From the NCBI GenBank assembly GCA_941918925.1, contig OW799237.1, forward strand, positions 17,837,201 to 17,901,200: a DNA stretch of 64,000 nucleotides, written 5' to 3'. Positions 1 through 11,499 of this stretch are shown here, piece by piece. A program made the translations under genes and the position numbers. This DNA comes from Phyto melanocephala. Taxonomy: Eukaryota > Arthropoda > Insecta > Diptera > Rhinophoridae. A model generated the notes under the pieces. That model saw only the letters and a program-made list of their open reading frames with translations. It did not search any database and was not told the origin of the DNA. How positions within the stretch are numbered: the stretch's first letter is position 1; each line of letters starts with the position of its first letter.

Positions 1-115
1 TCTAATTTTTACGGTACAAGAATTGAAATCGTGAAATGAAAATTGTAGAAATTACAAACGGAATGACAAAGCTGGAGACATATAACCTTGGCTCTATGGA
101 TGAAGGGTATAATTA
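1..115 (+). repeat. 3' fragment of the dispersed 0.8-kb repeat
   Basis: The segment contains AAAATTGTAGAAAT, ACGGAATGACAAA and a terminal GAAGGGTATAA, in the same order as 52150-52218 in the full copy. It is truncated by the window edge. Confidence 0.6.
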
Positions 116-1179
116 AGCAGGTAAGAACATATATTTTGTTGCCATAAATGACATCATAAACTTAGTAGCTGACATCTTACTTTGCAAGTCATCTTTTATG
201 CGTTTTTACAATTATACTTTTAATTTAATTTCTTAGCAGTTTAAAGACTTTGCTATACAATTAGCTTTATTTCCTGTAAAAATGAAATGGTTGAAGTAAT
301 TCAATCGTTCCATGTCAATTGCCACCAATGATCACACCATTTCAAATACTAGTTTTTTTTAAATATAATTAAGATTATTTATAGTATTAACTGAAAAACA
401 AACATGTTGGTTCATTGAGTTTTAGTTTAGAAAACATCTTGCTGCACCTTATAAATCAAACTTAAAAAAAAAACAACTAAAACAAAAAAAATTACTGTCA
501 TTTCAAAAGTCAAGCCCAAATCTCGTTTCCCTTTAAATTTTTTTTTATATTTTTTTTCCACTAAATGCACGTTATTTGCTCATTGACCTATTTCATAGCA
601 ACAATAAGAAAATTTGCTTAAAACAGCCAAATAGTTAGCAATTGTGCATGCTCTTGCATGCCATCTTTAAATAATATAAAATTACTTAAGTACATACATA
701 TGTATGTATATGCATTTGATCTCAAACTAAAGTTAACAATAATTTTTGTTATAAAAACGCATTTAAAATTCCATTAGAAAAATTGCATTTTTATTTAAAA
801 GGGGTGGTAGTATTGTTGTTTGTGTAAATTTTAAGGATATTAAACAATATTAAATAGATTATTATATAATTTGAATTTAAAGTGATAGCAGTAGTAATAA
901 ATAGAAGTAAAAATGTAATTTCCGTTTTTGTTACAATGATTGTAACAATAATCGTCATAAATTTTTTTGTTAATCATTTTAAATGTCCTTGTGATAGACA
1001 ATCCTTAAAAACAGTTTTGATTAGTAGTCGAAAATCGACAGAAATGTATATAATTCTACCAAATCGTATACATATGTGTGTATGTACATAAGGGGTACAA
1101 CCAAAATAAGGTCCTATCACCACGCTGTAGCCGATATTGTGCTGAAACCGAAAAATGTTTCCTCAGGTATTTTCGGAAC
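116..1179. other. Non-coding, nothing recognised
   Basis: AT-rich sequence with a GCATGC...GCATGC palindrome near 646-661 and a CATACATATGTATGTAT microsatellite near 690. The short ORFs at 882 and 1078 have the Ile/Val/Phe/Asn bias of random AT-rich DNA. Confidence 0.6.
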
Positions 1180-1480
1180 AAAAACGTTCCGCGTCGAAGC
1201 CGATTTCTGAATCCCTTTAAATTTTTTTTATTTTTTCAAAATTTTTTATTTTTTTTTTTAAATTTTTTTTAATTTTTTCAAAATTTTTTATTTTTTCAAA
1301 AGTTTTTATTTTTTTTCAAAATTTTTTATTTTATAGTTATTTAACTATTTACATTTCTTAATGTAATTATATGATTATAATCAAAATCACAATCTAAAAT
1401 CTGTTTTTGTTAAGTGAAATTAACTTTTTTTAGAACTTTTTAGAACTGAGCCTAAACTTATTTGACGCGGAACCTTTTTT
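1180..1480. repeat. Foldback element around a T-rich tandem array
   Basis: AAAAACGTTCCGCGTCGAA (1180-1198) is matched in inverted orientation by TTGACGCGGAACCTTTTTT (1462-1480), differing at two positions. The loop holds a tandem array at about 1215-1335 with a unit close to AATTTTTTATTTTTTCAAA, about six copies. Confidence 0.5.
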
Positions 1481-2182
1481 AACGATATCGAAAATCTAAA
1501 GATGCTGTTCTTATTATTTTTTAATGCACTACATGGTATGGATAGGGCCATTTTGATATTTTCAAAAATTGTAAAAAAGTTGTGTCCCTAATGTACATAC
1601 TTATATTTGATTCAGAATGTGAGTGCTCATGTATAGATTTTTATAAATGTGTGTTCATTACAAACCTGCACGAATTTATTTAAAATAAGTGTTATTTGAA
1701 TATCTTTAATACACCTTTTTAAATTATAGAACACGAAAATAAATTAAGTATAAATTTTTAGTGCAAAAAGTCAGCTTTGACTTAAAAGTTACAAAAAGTT
1801 GTTACTATTTTTTAAAAAGCTTAAATAGGTCACCACAACGTAAAGAAACTATGAAGAGGAACAGAACATAAAAATAAATTTGCGAAAATCCAAAAAACCC
1901 TTATCTACAAAAAAAAAAAATAAATTTTAATTTTAATTACGAAATTAATACTATTAATTAAAATTTTATTTTATTTTGCTCCAATAATAAAAATGATACT
2001 CATAATTTAAGGATAATTAAAAATTTTTAATTGAAAATATATTGCGAAAAATATCAATTGAAACAGTATTACAAAATTAAATAAAATTCCTATAATTTTT
2101 AAAAATAATTTTAAATATATAATTGAAATTTTGGATAAATTTAAATAATAAATAAAATAAAAAATAAATAAAAGAATAAAAA

Positions 2183-2559
2183 CAAGGAATATCCATAAGG
2201 TATATGCAACGGCGAATTGATACAACAAAGCAGGTTTTCATGCGATGTTTTATGTCAAGGCCAATTCGTTATCAGGGATGGAAAAGTTGTTTTTAAATAA
2301 TAAATATAATAAAATTTGATTAATAAAAGGATATAAATTTTTTAAACACATTATTAATGACGCAAAAGCAGCGTATATACATAAATTTAGCACATTTATT
2401 ATCAAAAAGGTACACTCAAGTTAATTGTTTAATACCGAAACCAAAAACAAATTTCCTATCCCTGCATTAATAAATGAAATCAAGGCGAATTAAACCAATT
2501 TCGACAAAAAGTTTCCCCATCAGCTGGGCTGATAATTTCACCTATATGAATTCGCCTTG
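2183..2559. mobile_element. MITE with CAAGGCGAATT-type ends and an 8-bp target duplication
   Basis: The left end CAAGGAATATCCATAAGGT and right end ACCTATATGAATTCGCCTTG are imperfect inverted repeats. The element is flanked on both sides by AATAAAAA (2175-2182 and 2560-2567). The 8-bp duplication suggests the hAT superfamily, though the flank is low-complexity. A second, truncated copy lies at 44281-44617. Confidence 0.6.
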
Positions 2560-2618
2560 AATAAAAACAAATTTTTTGTATATACATTTTTTTTAAATAT
2601 AAATAAATAGGTACATAC

Positions 2619-3327
2619 TAGGGTGATCGACTCGGTTTTACAACCGGTGGAAAACCCGGGTTTTTTCCTCTTTCAGCTGGCGGTATTTTCTAAATGTTGA
2701 TTTTTCGAAAATCGAATACACCGGTTTTTTTATCCGCAAAGCCGGTTTTTTTTATTTTTTTAAATTTATTTTCATATATCTTTGTAACCAATCGTACCAT
2801 AGTATATTTAGTACGCGAAAAGTTTCCAAAAATCAAAAAATAAAAACTATTAAATATTCTTCCATAATATTGTAAGAAATTTATTTGTTGTTTAAAAAAC
2901 AAATGTAAAATAAGAAAAATAATTGATCTTTAATATTATTTTTTATAGGATATAAGCCTGACATTAAAAGTTAGAGGTAATTGAAACATAAACTTCGCTG
3001 ATCGATCACTTTTAGGTAAAAAGTGTAGTTACAATAAAGAAAAACCAATAATCTCTCCTTCCAGATCCATATTTTAATTAATGGCATTGAGTGTCTGTCA
3101 ACTTAAATTTAAATTAAACCATCGAACAAACTAGTTTATGCCTATATTTGTATGTCTGTCTGGGGTATAAGAAGGAATTTTTAAAATTAAATTTTAAAGA
3201 TTTTCTCCCTAGCCTTTAAAATGTATTTCAAATTACACAAATAGTTTCAACCGGTTTTTTTAAAATTTTAAATTTCAAAATATTTGAAAACCGGTTTCTT
3301 AAAAAAGTCGAAAAATCGATCACCCTA
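2619..3327. mobile_element. Non-autonomous hAT element, family TAGGGTGATCGA, copy 1
   Basis: Perfect 12-bp inverted ends TAGGGTGATCGA and TCGATCACCCTA bound 709 bp. The flanks GTACATAC (2611-2618) and GTACATAT (3328-3335) match at 7 of 8 positions, fitting an aged 8-bp hAT target duplication. Inside are repeated CCGGTTTTTT motifs and no believable transposase. It aligns along both arms with the copy at 55800, from which it lacks about 350 internal bp. Confidence 0.85.
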
Positions 3328-3377
3328 GTACATATGTGCATATATTAAGTAATTACATATCAAATATTATTGGAAGG

Positions 3378-3603
3378 GAAACATTTTGTTTGCAAGAGAG
3401 GGACGCGTGGGGAAGAGAATATGAAATTTCTTTCCCGTTCTTGGAGGCACGCTTTGTGCTTTCGTTAATATTGTTTACATTTGCTTTGCTTTTTGACATT
3501 TGCTTTATTTCTTTTCGGCATGCTTTGTTTTCTATGTTTCCCTGTATGACCGCGAGGGAAAATACAAAAGGGAATTCCAGATGTTTCCCTTAAAAATGTT
3601 TCC
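3378..3603. repeat. Possible short inverted-repeat element (GGGAAACATTTT ends)
   Basis: GGGAAACATTTT at 3378-3389 and its near-inverse AAAAATGTTTCCC at 3591-3603 bracket about 200 bp that is less AT-rich than its flanks. The arms are short and no target duplication is clear. Confidence 0.3.
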
Positions 3604-4065
3604 CAGTGTAAACGGGGACATAGAAAGCATAAGGCTACATACAATATAATATTTTAAGTGACTGGTGGCATAATGAAACATCATAGTTTTAAAAGCAAAC
3701 AGGGTGCATTCTAGACATAGGCACCAAGAAATTTTACGCTGCTAAAACATCGGGCTACAAGAAATACTGACTTCGATCACTTCTGCCATAAATTTCAATT
3801 ATCAAAGTCTGTTTTTAGCTATGTAAGTAAGTACTTGCTAGAATTTTTTCCTGCGTATTGGCAATTTTTTTTAATGTTAGCTTCTCTAATTTAATATTTT
3901 AATCAAAATTTTATTAAGCCTTTTGATTAAAATAAATCTTGACAAAAAGTAATTGTTTTCATTTTTTTCAATATATGTATGTAATGTTTGTAACTCACAA
4001 AAAATTCTAAGTTTGTGAAAAAAATGTATTAAAAAAAAAAAAAATTATTTAAATTATATAAAAAT

Positions 4066-4555
4066 ACTAGCTGACCCAGAAAACGTGGTTTTTTAGGGTC
4101 GGGTACGCAGATCTATCTTAGTTTAAAATTTCATCAAAGTCATAACGTTATTTAGGTGAGGCACAAATTGTCCCTTTGGAGTGAGTCACCCTTAATATTT
4201 AGGATTATGAAAAATAGATGTTGACCGATTCTCAAACCTTTATTTTATTATTGGCTGGTCTATAAATTGTGTACAATTTGAAGAAAAATACTAAAAACAA
4301 TATCGATGCTAGTACATAATTTAAAAGAGTAGTAGTAGTTAAAGTAGGCGTGGTAAAAAAAGTATCCTAATAATCAAAGCAGAATATATATTATATATTA
4401 TGTGAAAATGAGGGAGCGTGAAAAAAGGCGTGGCGTTAAGCGGTATGAAAAATAGATGTTAACCGATTCTCAGACCTATCCGATATGAACACAAAATTTT
4501 TTGTGAAAATCGGTTAAGCCATATCGAAGGAGTTTAATCATAAACACTTAAATTT
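4066..4555 (+). mobile_element. Dispersed retroelement-like fragment (ACTAGCTGACCC family)
   Basis: It starts at ACTAGCTGACCC and includes two copies of GAAAAATAGATGTTGACCGA-like sequence (about 4205 and 4447) and GAAAATCGGTTAAGCC. These motifs are familiar from abundant non-coding insect retroelement fragments. No ORF survives. Confidence 0.45.
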
Positions 4556-4639
4556 TATATATTAAATAATTAAAATTTTAAAATAAACCATTTAGTCAAA
4601 TAATTAAACAATTATGGGAACGATTTGTTCTGTGCACTA

Positions 4640-5165
4640 AAACAAAAATTACCAATGATCCAAGACGCACACGGCTTCCGGCACTTTCTGACGCTTTAAA
4701 ACATTACTTCTGTAAAAAAAATATGTTGAGACATATGATAAAATTTCAATTAGAGCGCGTTCTATTTTCTGTTGTCAAAATATCTAACATCAGATACAGA
4801 TGTAATAAAAATATCGTGTATTAGCTGCTTTAAAAACCATAAATATATCAGAAAAGTGAACATTGCAAAGCAAATCAAATACGCCGAAGAACATTGAAAT
4901 GGGTTTAATGACTTCTGAAACAGAGTGGCTTCAACCGATAAAAGAAAATTAAATATACATAAGAAACGATGGCATATGTAGAGTGTAAAGGAAGCCCAAT
5001 GAAGAATTTAAGGAACAAAATTTGTGTCCATCCTTTATACATGGGGCAGGATCTGTGTTAGTTTGGAAATGTATAAGCACTGCTGGAGTTGGAAATTTAA
5101 GAATAATTGCTGGAATAATGAACCACAAGAATTACATTGACATCTTAAAAACGCATCAGCTTAGT
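4640..5165 (+). pseudogene. Tc1-like transposase remnant
   Basis: Broken frames read in order as a Tc1-type transposase. About 5039-5160 reads HGAGSVLVWKCISTAGVGNL then RIIAGIMNHKNYIDIL, matching the family's conserved GGGSVMVWGC...G block. Upstream pieces resemble the FSDES...NDG region. Several frameshifts and stops make it inactive. Confidence 0.7.
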
Positions 5166-5516
5166 GTGCAATAAATTAGTATATTTATATGATTCAATTG
5201 ATTTATGTAGGATACAACAAGGAATATTTTTATTTCAATAACTAATTTAATTGTGTTATTAATATATTTTTTTAATAAAACCTCTTAACCGCTAATTTTT
5301 TAAATTCTTAACTGAACAGCTCTTTTTTTATAGTACCGAAATACCGTGTTTAAAAAAACGAACATTCTGTCTAAATCATATTACTGCACAAAATACAGTA
5401 CGCTAAGGTTAGTTTAGTGATCTGTTACAGAGTGTCTAAAATATGTCATCTGATACCATCTTATATATTTATACATAATTAAAATATTATGTAAATTTCT
5501 TCGATCTTTTTATATT

Positions 5517-5741
5517 AATATATTGTTTTAATTTTTTTGAGCTAAAGATCACTTTTTATATAATTTTTTTTTTAAGTTTGTTTTTGAACAATTTTAATAT
5601 TTTAATTGTAAGTTCTTATAAATTGTAAAAACTTTCCCTGAAGAAGCTAGCCAATGTGCTAGCGAAATATCGGAATAAAATAATTATTTTTACATAAAAA
5701 AGTGATCTTTAGCTCAAAAAAATCAAAACAATATATTTATA
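5517..5741. repeat. Inverted-repeat element with Penelope-like core motif
   Basis: An arm of about 45 bp at 5517-5562 (AATATATTGTTTTAATTTTT, then TTGAGCTAAAGATCACTTTTT) is repeated in inverted orientation at 5695-5741 with very few differences. The loop holds CTGAAGAAGCTAGCCAATGT followed by GCTAGCGAAAT, a short hairpin of the type seen at Penelope-like element ends. The Penelope link is inference. Confidence 0.6.
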
Positions 5742-6108
5742 CATATTTGTTAATATTTTTTATATATTTGAAACTTCACGAATTTACCAATTTTAAACAT
5801 ACTTTGATACATTTTCCATAGGCAGTACTGTTTGCAATTAACTTATTATACAAATTTGAGAAAATTTCTTATTAGAGAATATACAAATTAATTAATAAAC
5901 ATTTGAGTGTAAAAACAAAATTAGCAACAACACTTTAATGCTCCATTTAAGGTCTAAGTGTGTCACTTTTAAAAACTAAAGTCTCTTAATACGCTTGGTT
6001 AATTATATGCAGCCACTAATGTCTTGGAAAAAAATATTTTCTTTTAGTTTTAGTTTAGCTGTAAAAGTAGAAGCACACAGTTGTGTTTCTACATAAATTT
6101 TATAAAGC

Positions 6109-7521
6109 ATGACTTTTGGTGGTGGCTTGTATTATCCAGCATATACACCAGCTTTTGGTTCTAGGCCAAGATTTCAAAGCACACATCCTTTTCGTAATTT
6201 AGTAGCGTCTGGTTCGAATTTGAACAATCAATGGTCGGGTGGCAGTGGTCAATCGGGTTATGGGTAAGTATTGAAATGCAGTTTGTAAGAAATTAAAAAA
6301 TAATGATAAATATTGTATGTTATTGTATCTAGATTAGATCCACCGGACTATGATTATCATTCAGGTCCTTCTGGCCATGTACCCAGTGGTGGCAGCTATT
6401 CTCATCATGCTACTGGTGGTACAGGTTATGGCTTACCAGCTGCACCTGCAGTTCACGCACCGGCTAAGCCTTCTGGTGGCAAAAAAGGCATTCTAGGTGG
6501 AGGTGGTGGCAAAAAGGGTTCTTCGGCTTTATCAGCCTTAACTCTATTGTCATTTCTTTTCTTTATAAATCTCTTACAAGGTTGCATAAAAGACCACATG
6601 GATGCAATGAATCCCACAATGATGGTTATGACTACAAATGTTATACGTAATCGTTTTAATAAAATGGGCGAAATTAATTCTAGAGAACAAAGTCCTAGTT
6701 ACAGCTCAAATTCGGCTAATATAGTAATGCAACCGGCTGATTTAGTGGCAGCTGCAGCAGCACAATCTCCAGTAAATGTAGATTCAACAGGACCATCAAT
6801 TAATTTACAATCTCCCTATAGCAATAATCCAGGATCTTATAATAAGCCGGCTGACCATCAACCAGCGTCATCTTATCCCCCACAACCGCCTCCTCAATAT
6901 ATACACAACACTCCAGAATCTGAAGTCCCCATTAGTTATGCAAAACCCCATTACGTTACTGTTAAACCAGCTACCTATGAGCATAACTTACATTCTAAGC
7001 CACAGCAGCAAACTATTTCTTATAACAACCGCACTTTAGTGGCTCAACCACCACCCCACAAAGTACCTACAGTGGAGCAACATTACAACTATCATCATAG
7101 CGAGTATAGAGCCCAAGCAGCACCGCAACCCCAAAAAAATTTGGTTCAACCACAATATAGCATTTCACAAAATCCATTCTACGAACATCAACAACCGATT
7201 ACCTCAAAACCCTATAATGACAAAGCAATTGCCCAATTTGGTGACATACAGCAGGATTATAATTTTCATAAAAAATATGAAACGCCAGTTTCTACAACTA
7301 TTAATTCTTATCCCTGGTCTTCAAATATGCAGTCATCTTCTTCAGTTGTATCGGGACCCTTTCGACGAGCTTCAATTATTTCCGTTTCACCCAAAACAAA
7401 ATGGATAACAGTACCGGCTAAAATAACTGATCGTGCAAATTTTGATTTGAATACACAAGACATGGAGGAGACGATAAAACATTATGATGATCGTGATGTA
7501 TTTCGCAGCAGGTTTAATTAA
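6109..7521 (+). CDS. Single-pass membrane protein with Pro/Gln/Tyr-rich tail, 2 exons
   Basis: Coding exons 6109-6263 and 6333-7521 join GG|A across a 69-bp intron (donor GTAAGTA, acceptor TATCTAG) to give 447 residues. ATG 6109 is the first after an in-frame TAA at 6103; an acceptor-like TTTCTTTTAG at 6037-6046 suggests an upstream untranslated exon. Residues 1-98 are rich in Gly, Tyr, Ser and His. Residues 99-114 form a Gly/Lys linker (GGKKG repeats). Residues about 118-137 (ALTLLSFLFFINLLQGCI) are the only clear membrane segment. KDHMDAMNP follows, then about 300 residues of Pro/Gln/Tyr/Ser-rich, probably disordered sequence. There is no N-terminal signal peptide. The Gly/Lys-linker plus SALTLLxFLFFxNLLQ module recalls uncharacterised insect membrane proteins, but I cannot assign an orthologue. 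The reading frame is clean and the splice phase fits, so the gene is convincing; function and topology are unknown. Confidence 0.87.
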
Positions 7522-7944
7522 AATTACGTTGAGTGTGAGTTTAAAAATGTACTCGAATAATAGATATATAATACAGAGTAAGATTCGCAGTGAGGAATTC
7601 AACTTAATTGACTTTCATTGTCAAACTTTATTTGAAAATAATACAGGTAACCTTTGATCAGAAGAGGTTAAAGTGTGTTAAATTCAACTTGATTTTCTTA
7701 GTTATGCAGGGATGGAAAATTAGATTTTCGTTTCGATGTTGAACAATTAACTTTTACTTAACGCTGTTGCGTACACTTGTAAGCAAATATATTGAGCGAA
7801 TTCTCTTCTTTTTTTTTTGTTTGAAGTTCGATATTTCGGAAGAAGATGAACTCAATTTTAGGATTTGACTTGACATATACCTTATTAAGTGTGCCCTGGT
7901 ACATTAGATGCTAGTTTGGAATTGTGTATTATTAAAAAAAAAAT

Positions 7945-8012
7945 AATAAAATTTAGGAGTTAAAAATAAATTATAATATTTTTTTTGTGCTTTTGAGTAA
8001 CATTAAAATAAA
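7945..8012 (+). terminator. Candidate polyadenylation signals of the 6109-7521 gene
   Basis: Three AATAAA hexamers lie 424-490 bp after the stop codon, at 7945, 7965 and 8007. They are the first cluster downstream in the gene's orientation and precede the repeat copy that starts at 8211. In such AT-rich DNA the hexamer also occurs by chance, so the cleavage site is only inferred. Confidence 0.35.
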
Positions 8013-8210
8013 TAGAGTTTGTTGCTTGTGTCGTCTTATATTTTATATCTAATTGAAAATTTCACCATAAGCGTGTTTTAAATTTTTTTTTAATTAATCT
8101 ATGTTTATCATAGTGGATTTTTTGGTTGGCTAAAGTTGGGAACTACTTTTAATTTATAAATAATTATTTTCAAAGCTTTAGTTGTTTGAAAAATGTATAA
8201 AAAAATTGCC

Positions 8211-8760
8211 AAGGGTATATATAGGTTTGTCATAAGGTCATAAAGTATATATTCTCTGAAAGCCTATGAATAGGGGAGTCGATTAAGCTCTTTTAGTCTG
8301 TGAGTCTGTATGTTGAAATCAATTTTTTGAAGCCCCCACATCGCCTGGACCCGCGTGAAGTATTAAAATATTGGAAATATTTGGGAGCAGATTGGTATTG
8401 AAAATCAGAAAAATCGGTACATAAACAACTGATATATGTGGAAAAAACCACGACCACCTCATTTTTTCACAACAACATACATACAAACGTGGTATACTGG
8501 TTTAAGTAAACGTGTCATCGAATCACAGCTGTCCCAAAATTTTTTTATTTTTTTTCATATTTTTTTAAAATTTTTTTTAAACATACATACATACGTAAAC
8601 TCAAATTATAATATTACAATGGGATGTTTTTATATGTATGTATGTATTTCATATTAATGAGATGAAAGGAGATACAAACAATTGTTATTGCATGACTACA
8701 CGTTGTGAAGGGTATATAAAATTCGGTACGCCCGAATATATGTTGCTTAATAAAAACAAG
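8211..8760 (-). repeat. Dispersed 0.8-kb repeat, partial copy A
   Basis: Reverse-oriented relative of 51406-52218. Shared landmarks include GGGGAGTCGATTAAGC, TTGAAATCAATTTTTTGAAG, ACGTGGTATACTGG, TTATTGCATGACTACACGTT and GTGAAGGGTATATAA. No coding capacity was recognised. Confidence 0.75.
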
Positions 8761-9940
8761 ACATATTATTAACATTACGGTCGTCGTTTCCATTATGGGC
8801 TTTATTTCTCTCAGAGCGTTTTATGGTCTACATAACAGACGCATTCTGTTTCAATATCAACTTTTATAACGAATTATGGCAAAAACAAATAAAGAAGGTG
8901 AGAGAAGGCCACGAATCATGTTGGTGTCACGCATGGTAACTTCAAGATATTTACGCAAAAATACTTTTTATGGGACAACAAATTACTAGAACGGCCCTAT
9001 TTTAATGCTTTCTTAAAAAAAAGAAACGTATCACAACTTCAAAAAGGTAAGAAATGATTTAGTTTTTTCTGTTTGTATTTTGTCCAAAGTAGGAGGCTTT
9101 TATTCACAAACTCGCCAAACGGTTGGCAATTATTTGCTAGTGTTTTATTGTTTTTATTTTATTCATTGTATCCTTGACCTATTTTTGAAAGAAATTACTA
9201 CTTTGGCTTAAGGGCTTTTTTCGCCTTTTGCTACTTTCGGTCTTTGTTTAAAAGTGATTTTTATTTTGGGGGTTTTTCTATTATTATTTTGAACTGTTTG
9301 TTGTTTTGTTTTTCGAAACCACGTGATAGTATTGTTTTGTTTATTTTTTGTTGTTGTTATTGGGGGGAGCATATTTTTATAGATTTGCTTTTCCGTCGTG
9401 CTAGTTATTTAACAATAAATATTAATGATAAAATTTTGTGGTTATTTTTAACAGAAACATAAATTACAACTACACTCAGGAAAATTGGGTAGTAAAAAAA
9501 AATCATTTGATTAATTTTTGTTTCATGGAAAATTTTTCGAACGGTTTGTAATTTAAAACAAAATCGTTTATTTTACAATTTATGCACATTTTTGATTTAA
9601 TTTCTTTTTACATTAAATTTTTTTTCTAAAACATTTCTCTTGTTTTTCTTGAGAAATTCTGTTTAAAAATTTTTTCGAAAATTTTTCTATTATAGTAGAA
9701 CAGTTTTAAGGAAAATATTTTTTTTTTAAAATTTTAAAAAAATAATATTTCCCAAAATATCTTTAAACATAATTTTTCAATAAACATATTTTGAGGAAAT
9801 CATATTTGAAATGACAATTTTAGACAAACTTTTGTTTTAATGAAATTTTAACAAATTGTCTTGTTCTTAATATTTTTAAATTTTTTAAACCATTTGCTTT
9901 TAATATTTTTCAGATTTGACAACTGTTTAAATTAACTCAA
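8761..9940. other. Intergenic; unexplained less AT-rich block at 8765-9046
   Basis: 8765-9046 has higher complexity than its flanks, contains ATG GCA AAA ACA ... (8876) and ends at a donor-like CAAAAAG|GTAAGAA (9047). It could be an untranslated exon or an old transposon piece; no protein match. 9060-9940 is T-rich with nothing recognised. Confidence 0.35.
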
Positions 9941-10899
9941 GGCATCAGGTAATTGCAGTTCGGAGAGAATTTTTTGTTTATATTTTTTATATATGAAGTT
10001 TGACAGTTGAAATAAATTAGAAAAGAGAGAAAATTATTTTTTATTTATGCATTTTGACAGCTGAAATTTAAAATAAATTAGCTGGCGAATCAAGAGTACC
10101 TGATGAATAAATATGCTTTGAGATTAAATATTAATTTTAATTTTTATAAAATTTTTCAATACAATTATAGTAGAAATATTTTTTATAGATGTTTTAGTGG
10201 AATATTTTTAAAAAATGTTTTTTAACAAAAAGGAAAAAAAAAATACTTTAGATTGTTATTTGCGATAAAACTTCCTTTTCATACAAAGTTCTGAGTTTCT
10301 AATAGCAAAATAGTTAATGATTCATATAGAAAACAGATGATTGATTTGTTATAGTGGTAGTTCACTACATGAGAACTGTCAAGGTGAGGGTACTATACAT
10401 ACCCCGTGGACGTAAGGTATCACAGCAGGTATTTTAGTCTGACCTCAGATATCTCAGAGAGGTTTTCCAGTATAAGTTTTCCCAGGATTTTGAGCATATT
10501 ACCAGCCAGGGCAGAATATTCATAGAGAAGGTGGATTCTTCAAATCAAAACAACTACGGCAGTAGTTGTTTAAGGGAAGTCCGTGACGGTTTGCATAATT
10601 CGCTAACATTCAGTGACACTAAGCCGCCAGAAATCTTGTGATGTCCTTCTGACCTCGACTTGTTAGTTGCGATGTGGGCCTTAAACATCAAAAAAGGCCC
10701 TCGTAAGCTTGGCCAGTCTACATGTTTGTTGAGTTCATACCGCCTGTTCTTGAGTTTTCCAAGAAAATGCCTAGAAATCATGCTTTTGATTGCGACTGTA
10801 TTTGCGTTACAGATATCCAAAGAAAAAATCCAGCAATATTATGGCTACCTCATCCGCCTACTCGATACCATAGCTTTTCCTAAGCGAAAGTACAGAAAC

Positions 10900-11480
10900 T
10901 AGAGGAACGGCAGTCAGAAAACCAAGCTTTTATTACTCGTTCCTGCAATAACCGAAGTGGTTTTATGGGTATATGCCCTGAGTGTCAAGAGTGCCGCCTG
11001 ACTGTTATTCATTATCTTATATGCCTCCCAGACAGCGAGTGTTTCAGTCTAATATATGTATGACATTCATCTGGAAGACGGAAAAAGAGCTCTATCTCTA
11101 GTTTTCCATAGGATCCTACCCAAAACGAATCAGAGCTTCGGTATCAGTTTTCCTCATCCATTTAATGCTTTCCGTAATTGCCATAACATCAGCCCGGAAA
11201 ACAATATTGTGTTCTGGTATGCGTGTTTATGTTTAGGCTTATGTAATATAAACCCATTGAAGTTCGGTCACCAGTCTTTAATCCGTCCGTATAACGATTG
11301 ATGCCTTGGCAATTTCTTACGCTACTTATTTCATTCTATTCTTCATGTCTCATATCACATATCCATCACCATTAAACTAGTAGCGGCCAAGACCGCTTCA
11401 TATTTTACCTGCATCTTGATCGGTCGAATTGATAGTATAGCCATTGCTGATATAGTTTTCATTGTTTGAAGAACCTGAAA
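10900..11480 (-). pseudogene. Decayed LINE, RT C-terminus to RNase H (relative of the 59-60 kb LINE)
   Basis: On the minus strand near 11415-11365 one frame reads QVKYEAVLAATSLMVMD, matching QVKYEAALAATKLVAID in the better copy at about 59246. Near 11300-11210 another reads TDGLKTGDRTSMGLYYIS, matching RDGSKIGDQTGMGLYDIS including the first catalytic Asp of RNase H. Many stops and indels. The neighbouring 10370-10900, rich in short open stretches, is probably further debris. Confidence 0.65.
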
Positions 11481-11499
11481 CTTCCATTAGTATCTTAGA

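Noticed and set aside
3336..3593. 85-codon ORF
   Set aside because: Does not start at ATG, overlaps a probable inverted-repeat element and has a Phe/Leu-rich random look.
9940..10115. GGCATCAGGTAA ... GTACCTGATGA inverted pair
   Set aside because: Core similarity is only about 9 bp; a related word at 14989 hints at a repeat family but the evidence is too thin.
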